12,249 nt of DNA from contig JASHSX010000155.1 in assembly GCA_030040865.1 (NCBI GenBank), positions 1 to 12,249 of the forward strand. The letters run 5' to 3'. Every line of letters begins with the position of its first letter. The stretch's first letter is position 1. The notes under the pieces were generated by a model. That model searched no databases and was not told the origin of the DNA. It worked only from the letters and a program-made list of their open reading frames with translations. Of this stretch, positions 7,384-12,249 are shown one piece after another. This DNA is from Thermoplasmata archaeon. Lineage in GTDB: Archaea; Thermoplasmatota; Thermoplasmata; Lutacidiplasmatales; UBA184. Position numbers and translations under genes: made by a program.

Positions 7384-8178
7384 ATGCCGGCCGACGCGCG
7401 GCTACAGGCCATCGAGGCGACCTGGGACGAGTTGGCGGACTCCGACCCTTACTGGGCTATCGCCTCCTGGCCGGGGACTCGTGGAAACCGGTGGAACGTT
7501 CAAGAGTTCTTCCGCATCGGTTCCGAGCGCGTCGCCTATGTTTTGGACCATTTTGAGAAATTAGGAGTCGCCCTCCCCGGCGGACCGGCCCTCGACTTCG
7601 GCTGCGGCGTCGGCCGTCACACACAGGCCCTTACACGGCAACTCGGCTCCGCCGTAGGGGTGGACATAGCGCCCTCGATGATCCGCCGCGCGAACCAGCT
7701 CAATACGGAAGGCGAACGCTGTCACTATCTCGTGAACTCTACTCCGGATCTTGGGTCGTTCCCAACGGAGTCATTTTCGCTGGTGTTCAGCCAGGTAGTG
7801 CTCCAACACATGCCCCGAGCGCTTGCCCGAGGTTATCTCCGAGAGTTCGCGCGTGTCGTTCGCCGCGGAGGGGTGATTTACTTCACGCTGCCGTCCGGGT
7901 TCTCTAGCCGAGCGCTTTCGTGGTTACCGTACGGAGTTACGGATGCGGCGTTCAATCGGATCCGGAACTCACTGCGAAAGATGCTGAGGCGCTCTTCGGT
8001 CGGTTGGGAGACCCACTGGACCCCGCCGGCTGCTCTTCTGCCGTTCACCGGCAATCTCGGACTGGCAACCCTCGACTGCGTACGGGAGAAGCCGCTCACC
8101 AGCGAACGGCTTTCCCTTGGGATGGACAACTTCGCGTACTATCTCAGAAGGCATTCGTCACCTGAGCCCGCGGCTTGA
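7384..8178 (+). CDS. Class I SAM-dependent methyltransferase
   Basis: A 264-residue Rossmann-fold methyltransferase. Motif I is DFGCGVG (71-77), the acidic residue that binds the SAM ribose is Asp94 in VGVDIA (91-96), and the later strands appear as SLVFSQVVLQHMP (132-144) and GVIYFTLPSGF. The N-terminal W-D-E-L-A-x-x-DPYW motif, followed by WNVQEFFRIG, is a feature I associate with methyltransferases from surface-polysaccharide clusters. The sequence is cytoplasmic, with no signal or membrane segment. It may methylate a sugar or lipid-linked glycan, consistent with the glycosyltransferase genes either side, but the acceptor is unknown. It converges on the GT4 gene, the two stops being 95 nt apart. 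Confidence 0.85.
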   Translation: MPADARLQAIEATWDELADSDPYWAIASWPGTRGNRWNVQEFFRIGSERVAYVLDHFEKLGVALPGGPALDFGCGVGRHTQALTRQLGSAVGVDIAPSMIRRANQLNTEGERCHYLVNSTPDLGSFPTESFSLVFSQVVLQHMPRALARGYLREFARVVRRGGVIYFTLPSGFSSRALSWLPYGVTDAAFNRIRNSLRKMLRRSSVGWETHWTPPAALLPFTGNLGLATLDCVREKPLTSERLSLGMDNFAYYLRRHSSPEPAA

Positions 8179-8273
8179 TTACGAAGCCGAACGATCCCCA
8201 CAGGCAGCCGGCGGGAGGTACCCCCCGCACACATCCCCCGCGGAGGGGCCCCGAGTTAGGTCGGAAAGATCAG

Positions 8274-9470
8274 CTACCCGGCTAGGGCACGTATGAGTCG
8301 GAAATAGCCGTCCGCCATCATCCTGTAGTCGAACCTCTCAAGGACCCGGGCACGCGCGGCCAATCCGATGCGACGAGCTCGTGCAGGATCCGACAGAAGA
8401 TCGAGGACCCGGTTTGTCAGCTCATCAAGTTGGCCGGTCGGAACCAGTTCTCCCGAAACTCCGTCCTCGAGCACCTCGGGCAGCCCTCCCGCGGCGTAGG
8501 CGACCACCGGCCGTCCTGAGGCCATCACCTCTACCGCCACGAGTCCAAACGGCTCCTCCCATAACCCCGGAACGACTGCCGCGTAGACCGAGCGCATTAG
8601 GTCTGCGAGTTCCGGGCGCGAGAGGAACGGGGTTCCCTCGATGAAACCGTCCGCCGCATCGTTGAGAACCTGGAATCGAACCCCCGGACGGCAGAGGTGG
8701 ATCCGCCGAGCCATCTCGGCGAAATGCGGGTAACCCTTCCTCTCCTGCCGGGATCGCGCCACGGGGTAGAGGACCCGGGGATCAAACTCCTCACGGACGG
8801 ACGGCTGAAAGAGCTGGGTGTCGACTCCGTTCGGAATGACCCTCACCTTCGAATACCCGGAGTCGCGGAGGACTCGACCCATGAACTCGCTGTTCGCGAC
8901 TATGGCATCCGCTTGGGAAAGGGTCCAAGGCCGCTCCATGACTTTGAGGTAGAGCAGGGCGCCGATCGGGGCCGGGAGCCCGTTGACCGGGAGGTCGAGG
9001 TTGGGCGATGGCTCGGACCGCGCGATGTGGCGAATACACTTTCCCCAACTGGGACGGGCGCAGGTGCCCACCCCCTCGATGTAGCGCGTTCCGACCGGAC
9101 AAGTCGGCCAGTAAATGTGAACCGATGACACGACGGGAATCTCTTCCTTTCGGGCCGCAACAATCATCGCGGTGTCGAAGTCGTACCAGGCGATCACCGC
9201 ATCCGGAGACGACCGCCTGAGCAGCCGACGATATCGATCGACTCGAGCCGGGTCGGCATCCACGGGTACCAAGCCCAGCCGCGCGAGCTCGCCCAGACCT
9301 CTACGCGTACCGAAGCGACTCACGCGTACCCCATGCTCCTCCAGACCCCGTTGCAGCAAGTCCGCGATCACGGGCTCCCCGCCGCCCCAGCCAGGCACCA
9401 TCGTCGCCCCGGCGAAGAGAACGGAAAGTGCGGGCGCCTCTCGGACGGTCTGACTTCCGGGCTCTACCAC
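8274..9470 (-). CDS. Family 4 glycosyltransferase with Cys cluster
   Basis: A GT-B retaining glycosyltransferase of 398 residues. The N-terminal Gly-rich acceptor loop is GWGGGEP (27-33); the C-terminal half has YPVARSRQERKGY, the donor-binding EX7E pair Glu306 and Glu314 in WEEPFGLVAVEVMASGRP, and GGLPEVLEDGVSGEL. SVHIYWPTCPVGTR (His118, Cys124) with Cys137 and Cys145 forms a His/Cys cluster seen in a subgroup of GT4 enzymes. It probably adds one sugar to a growing lipid-linked glycan on the cytoplasmic side. The GTG start at 9470 is bounded by an in-frame TGA just upstream (9474-9476). An upstream T/A-rich patch (minus strand TTTGAAT, about 9499-9507) could be its promoter, or it could be read from the gene 222 nt upstream. 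Confidence 0.88.
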   Translation of the reverse strand: MVEPGSQTVREAPALSVLFAGATMVPGWGGGEPVIADLLQRGLEEHGVRVSRFGTRRGLGELARLGLVPVDADPARVDRYRRLLRRSSPDAVIAWYDFDTAMIVAARKEEIPVVSSVHIYWPTCPVGTRYIEGVGTCARPSWGKCIRHIARSEPSPNLDLPVNGLPAPIGALLYLKVMERPWTLSQADAIVANSEFMGRVLRDSGYSKVRVIPNGVDTQLFQPSVREEFDPRVLYPVARSRQERKGYPHFAEMARRIHLCRPGVRFQVLNDAADGFIEGTPFLSRPELADLMRSVYAAVVPGLWEEPFGLVAVEVMASGRPVVAYAAGGLPEVLEDGVSGELVPTGQLDELTNRVLDLLSDPARARRIGLAARARVLERFDYRMMADGYFRLIRALAG

Positions 9471-9692
9471 TTCTCAACTCACCTGCCGGGCCCGTGTCCA
9501 TTCAAAGACACCGTCAACTCGTCGCGTTGGACCGGCCAGCCCGTACCCCATCGTCGGAGTCGAGACCATCAGTCTGCAGCGTCCGGCATTCTTATCGACC
9601 GTGGCCAGCCAAACAGTTCGTCGCGGAGCACTGGGGCCCCACGAGGCGGTATCGAAACCGGCGTTCGCGAGCGCGTCTACCGATCGGCCCCC

Positions 9693-11312
9693 TCATGTGT
9701 ACCCCCAGGAGTGAAGGCGCTCGTGAACGGAGTCGTCGATCGTCGACTGCGCGATCGAGGAGATGCGCGCTCTGACCTGCAGTGCTGCCTCTTCCACAAG
9801 AGCCCGGTCGCGCGCTGATCCTGACCCGAGCGGATGCGCCTCGTTGGGGTCTCGACTCAGGTCAAATGTCGCGACCGTTCCGTCGGAGACGCTTGCTATC
9901 GATTTGAGGTCCCCGAGATACGCGACAGCATAGGAGCTCGACAATCGAGCCAGGACCCTCGGGTTGCCCGATTTGCGGTAGACCTCAATGGATGGGAAGC
10001 CATCCGCGTATGCGAGGACGGGTTCTCTACGGTCTTTGATCATCGGATCGAAGAGCGCCAACCCCGGAGAGTTCGGCGGGCTAGAGATCCCAGCGGCCCC
10101 AAGCACGGTCGCCGACACGTCGACCAAGCTCGCACGGACTGGCGACGGACCGGGGGCGATAGTCTGCCCGGGCCACTTGATCCAAAGTGGGACGTTCAGC
10201 AACACTTCGTACGGACTCCGCTCATGGAAGAGTTCACCATGTTCGCCGAACGCTTGCCCGTGGTCGCTGGTGATGATGACGAGGACGTTTCGCCACCGAC
10301 GACGGTGCTGGAAGGAAGAAAGTATTCGGCCAACGCGCCGATCGAGCACCTCGATCGTGGACTCGTAGAGCTGAGTCATGAGTTCCAGTTCGGCTCCGGT
10401 CGGCTGCCACGACCCCTCCAGCCAGTGCCGGACGTTTTGCGAGGTTCTTATAAATTTAATCCAGCTCGTCAAACCATTTACTAGTCGTCCATCGCTCAGG
10501 TACTTCTCGTGGGCATCTACGAGGTTCACGAAGCAGTGCACGGGGCGGGACGTCGGCTGTTCGCTGAGCCACCCATCCAGGGTCGGTTCTATCCAACTTG
10601 CGATCGAAAGAGGTCTCGGGTCATCAGGCAAAGTGACGCTGCGTACGATTCGATTGCTCCCTTCAATCATTGCCCACATCGCTAACTCGGCGGTGGTTCC
10701 GAGGGGCAACTCCTCCGGTCGTGCTTTCGAAATGGCAGCATGAAAGTTCGGCTCCGGAGCGCCTTCGATGCCGCGATCGTCAGACGGTCCTCTGCGCGCC
10801 CGCCGACGGAGCACACCCTGTGAGAGGATGGCGAGTGCCGCCGAGGCGTCACGAGGCCGCGCCGCCACTTCCCTGCTCAGTGACTCTGCCGGAATCCAAC
10901 GGAAGGTTTTCTCCCACCACTCGGCCGACCGATGCTCCTCAAAGGAATTCGCGCCCGACAGGAGGGGTTCGATCAGTCCGTTGGCGCTTAGGGCGATCGT
11001 TGCGTATCCCGCCTCGCGAAGTAGACCGGCGACTGAGGGAACGGTTGCATCGAACTGCAGACTTCGCTCTCCGAGTACCCCGTGAACCCACGGATAGGTG
11101 CCGGTGAACAGCGAGGCATGCGATGGGAGGGTCCAGGGGGCTACTGAGGTCGCTCGCGAATACCGGGTACATTGGGGCTCTAGCGACGCGAACGTAGGGA
11201 AGGAATGGTTTGACGAAGGAATCGGCAGAAACGAGGACGCCCGGACGCAGTCGAGGACGATGACGAGAATGTCCGGCCGCGGATCGAAATCCGTCGGAGC
11301 ACCGCCTGCCAC
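9693..11312 (-). CDS. Alkaline-phosphatase/sulfatase superfamily enzyme, Thr at nucleophile position
   Basis: A 539-residue protein of the superfamily that holds sulfatases, phosphonate monoesterases and LtaS/OpgB-type phosphoglycerol transferases. Metal-site motifs: Asp21 in VLDCVRAS, D350-H351-G352 in ITSDHGQAFGEHG, and His363 in the LFHERSPYE that follows. NLVDAHEKY (263-271) and YESTIEVLDRRVGRIL (316-331) are the usual inner motifs. The nucleophile strand is APWTLPSHASLFTG (58-71): Thr61 occupies the place where formylglycine sulfatases have Cys or Ser in C/S-x-P-x-R, and His65 replaces the Arg. It is therefore unlikely to be a standard formylglycine sulfatase; a phosphotransferase, phosphatase or phosphoesterase acting on glycans is a better fit. 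There is no signal peptide or membrane segment, so it is predicted cytoplasmic. The start is GTG, set by a TATA box 24 nt upstream. The GT4 gene follows on the same strand. Confidence 0.85.
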   Translation of the reverse strand: MAGGAPTDFDPRPDILVIVLDCVRASSFLPIPSSNHSFPTFASLEPQCTRYSRATSVAPWTLPSHASLFTGTYPWVHGVLGERSLQFDATVPSVAGLLREAGYATIALSANGLIEPLLSGANSFEEHRSAEWWEKTFRWIPAESLSREVAARPRDASAALAILSQGVLRRRARRGPSDDRGIEGAPEPNFHAAISKARPEELPLGTTAELAMWAMIEGSNRIVRSVTLPDDPRPLSIASWIEPTLDGWLSEQPTSRPVHCFVNLVDAHEKYLSDGRLVNGLTSWIKFIRTSQNVRHWLEGSWQPTGAELELMTQLYESTIEVLDRRVGRILSSFQHRRRWRNVLVIITSDHGQAFGEHGELFHERSPYEVLLNVPLWIKWPGQTIAPGPSPVRASLVDVSATVLGAAGISSPPNSPGLALFDPMIKDRREPVLAYADGFPSIEVYRKSGNPRVLARLSSSYAVAYLGDLKSIASVSDGTVATFDLSRDPNEAHPLGSGSARDRALVEEAALQVRARISSIAQSTIDDSVHERLHSWGYT

Positions 11313-11328
11313 GAGGGAGTGTTTGACC

Positions 11329-11342
11329 GGGCATCTATAAGT
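11329..11342 (-). promoter_or_regulatory. TATA-box promoter of the sulfatase-superfamily gene, leaderless GTG
   Basis: Read on the minus strand, ACTTATAGAT (11341 to 11332) is centred about 24 nt before the GTG start at 11312. This matches archaeal TATA spacing to a transcript beginning at the start codon. No Shine-Dalgarno sequence is seen. Confidence 0.65.
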
Positions 11343-11698
11343 TGAATGCGGGCCGCGCCAGTCGGGTGAAACGTCTAAGTGAGCCGGATACAGCCCCGGG
11401 TTACGATCGTGTATCTCATGCGCCGGACGCGTAGGTCGGTCGAGAGAACCTTCGATTTGCGGAGGGATGTACGCTAATCAGAACGACCCAATTGACCGAG
11501 CAGGGGATCCGGCGGCCGAATGCGAGCGCCGAAAATTTTGCGAGAGGTTCCTGCTCGCCGTGTCGGGACCGGACGATGTTCGACCGTTCAACAATACCAC
11601 CGACTGGACGTGTTCTCTCATAGAGTCCGGAGCGAGACCGATCGTGACGCCGGTGAGGACAGATCGCCCAAACTCGGGTTAGCGAGAACTCCGAGACA
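11343..11698. other. Intergenic region between divergent genes
   Basis: These ~356 nt separate the minus-strand AP-superfamily gene from the plus-strand surface-protein gene. A plus-strand TATA-like box, CGTCTAAGTG (11370-11379), resembles the one before the tail-spike-like gene (TTCTAAGT). It would begin a transcript near 11402, giving the surface-protein gene a leader of about 300 nt. Weaker A/T-rich patches occur at 11587-11598 and 11617-11624. A 71-codon reading frame at 11467-11682 has no recognisable domain and a poor start context, so I do not call it. No tRNA, hairpin array or repeat was seen. Confidence 0.4.
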
Positions 11699-12249
11699 AT
11701 GACGCGTCTCTGCTGCTCGACCATGGTGGCCGTCTGCCTGGCGCTTCTTATTCTGGTCCCCCTCCCGAGTGGGAGTCCGCATTCATCCACGGCGACCCCG
11801 CGCGGATCGGTCGCCGACGGCGGTTCTCTCGTCAACTTTCTGTCCTTCGCCGCGAGCCCTGCCTCTCGAGTCCCCCCGCACGCGGCGATGTCGGTCAATC
11901 CTGCTGGTTCCGGCGTCTCGAACTGTTCGCAGGGCACGCAGTATCTGCCGGTCGTTCCGGTCGTCGGCAACAATGCGCCGACCCTCCTCGCCGACTTCAA
12001 CCTCCTCGGTTCCCTCGGCGGCGGTACCCTCCTCCTCGCCGCCGGCACCTATACCCTCGACCAGCCCCTCTCCCTCCAGAAATACAGCAACGTCTCCATC
12101 CAGGGCGCCGGCGTCGGCCGAACGATCCTCTCCATGCCCCCCGACCCCGTCGGCACCTTCACCGCCCTCAACGGAACCCCCCTCGGCCTCTACAACCTCT
12201 CCGTCAACGGCCCCGTCAACGGCACCACCGCCAACCTCGTCCAGCTCGC
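11699..12249 (+). CDS. Secreted beta-helix surface protein with signal peptide (3' partial)
   Basis: An open frame from ATG 11699 through the right edge (at least 183 codons); an in-frame TGA at 11654-11656 limits upstream extension. Residues 1-~25 are a signal peptide: a basic Arg3, a hydrophobic core (MVAVCLALLILVPLP), then a polar SGSPHSS stretch. After a low-complexity linker, GGGTLLLAAGTYTLDQPLSL and NVSIQGAGVGRTIL match the first coils of the pectate-lyase-like beta-helix (glycine, then strand, then G-x-Y/T, then x-I-x-G-x-G). Sequons NCS, NVS, NGT and NLS occur. It is probably a paralogue in architecture of the left-edge protein and may likewise carry FN3 modules and an anchor downstream, but this cannot be seen here. 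From 11981 on, codons are almost all C-ending, unlike the first 94 codons. Its role is inferred to be at the cell surface. Confidence 0.75.
   Translation, partial: MTRLCCSTMVAVCLALLILVPLPSGSPHSSTATPRGSVADGGSLVNFLSFAASPASRVPPHAAMSVNPAGSGVSNCSQGTQYLPVVPVVGNNAPTLLADFNLLGSLGGGTLLLAAGTYTLDQPLSLQKYSNVSIQGAGVGRTILSMPPDPVGTFTALNGTPLGLYNLSVNGPVNGTTANLVQL

Noticed and set aside
8205..8260. GC-rich imperfect inverted repeats between the convergent methyltransferase and GT4 genes
   Set aside because: The matches (GCGGG/CCCGC and GGGGCCCC) are short and expected in such GC-rich DNA; no T-run on either strand.
9834..10484. Plus-strand 216-codon open frame
   Set aside because: Antisense to the AP-superfamily gene, whose metal-site motifs are clear on the other strand.
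11467..11682. Plus-strand 71-codon open frame in the intergenic region
   Set aside because: No domain, no TATA box at the usual distance, and a purine run directly touching the ATG instead of a spaced ribosome binding site. Kept only as a note in the intergenic entry.
11416..12048. Minus-strand 210-codon open frame
   Set aside because: Overlaps the signal peptide and beta-helix start of the right-edge gene and has Arg-rich low-complexity translation; GC-rich antisense artefact.
1..12249. Provirus hypothesis for the whole window
   Set aside because: Only one protein is tail-spike-like; no integrase, terminase, capsid, portal or attachment site was seen, and the neighbours are ordinary glycan and surface genes.

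Overview
The window looks archaeal, probably from a GC-rich relative of the Thermoplasmata (lineage is an inference). Five or six genes have an A/T-rich TATA-like box about 24-40 nt upstream of the start and no convincing Shine-Dalgarno sequence. At three of them (starts at 1862, 4741 and 11312) the spacing predicts a leaderless mRNA beginning at the start codon itself, and two of those starts are TTG or GTG. The surface proteins carry dense N-X-S/T sequons, fibronectin type III modules and a C-terminal membrane anchor, as expected of an archaeal glycosylated cell surface. No rRNA, tRNA, CRISPR array, transposase or integrase was seen.

Layout. (1) 3-1634 (+): 3' part of a large secreted, membrane-anchored protein with a beta-helix-like region, three FN3 modules and a C-terminal transmembrane anchor. 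(2) 1862-4522 (+): an 886-residue polytopic membrane protein with GT-C-like topology and a large sequon-rich outer domain. (3) 4741-5574 (+): a family 2 glycosyltransferase resembling dolichyl-phosphate sugar synthases (DPM1/Alg5 type). (4) 5689-7293 (+): a pectate-lyase/tail-spike-like beta-helix protein with no signal peptide. (5) 7384-8178 (+): a class I SAM methyltransferase. (6) 8274-9470 (-): a family 4 glycosyltransferase with a cysteine cluster. (7) 9693-11312 (-): an alkaline-phosphatase/sulfatase superfamily protein with Thr at the usual nucleophile site. (8) 11699-12249 (+), running off the window: the start of a second secreted beta-helix protein with a signal peptide.

Taken together, this reads as a cell-surface glycoprotein and glycan-assembly island. 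Polyprenyl-phosphate-sugar synthesis (GT2), cytoplasmic glycan building (GT4), possible modification (methyltransferase, AP-superfamily enzyme) and a membrane GT-C-like protein sit between two heavily glycosylatable surface proteins. Each gene seems to have its own promoter, so this is a functional cluster more than one operon; the joint role is inferred.

The most unusual sequence-level signal is at the two ends. The beta-helix part of the first gene (3-341) and of the last gene (11981-12249) uses almost only C-ending synonymous codons and is strongly C-rich on the coding strand, while the rest of each gene has ordinary mixed C/G-ending usage. The switches are sharp and lie near domain borders, suggesting modular or recombinational history for the beta-helix cores.
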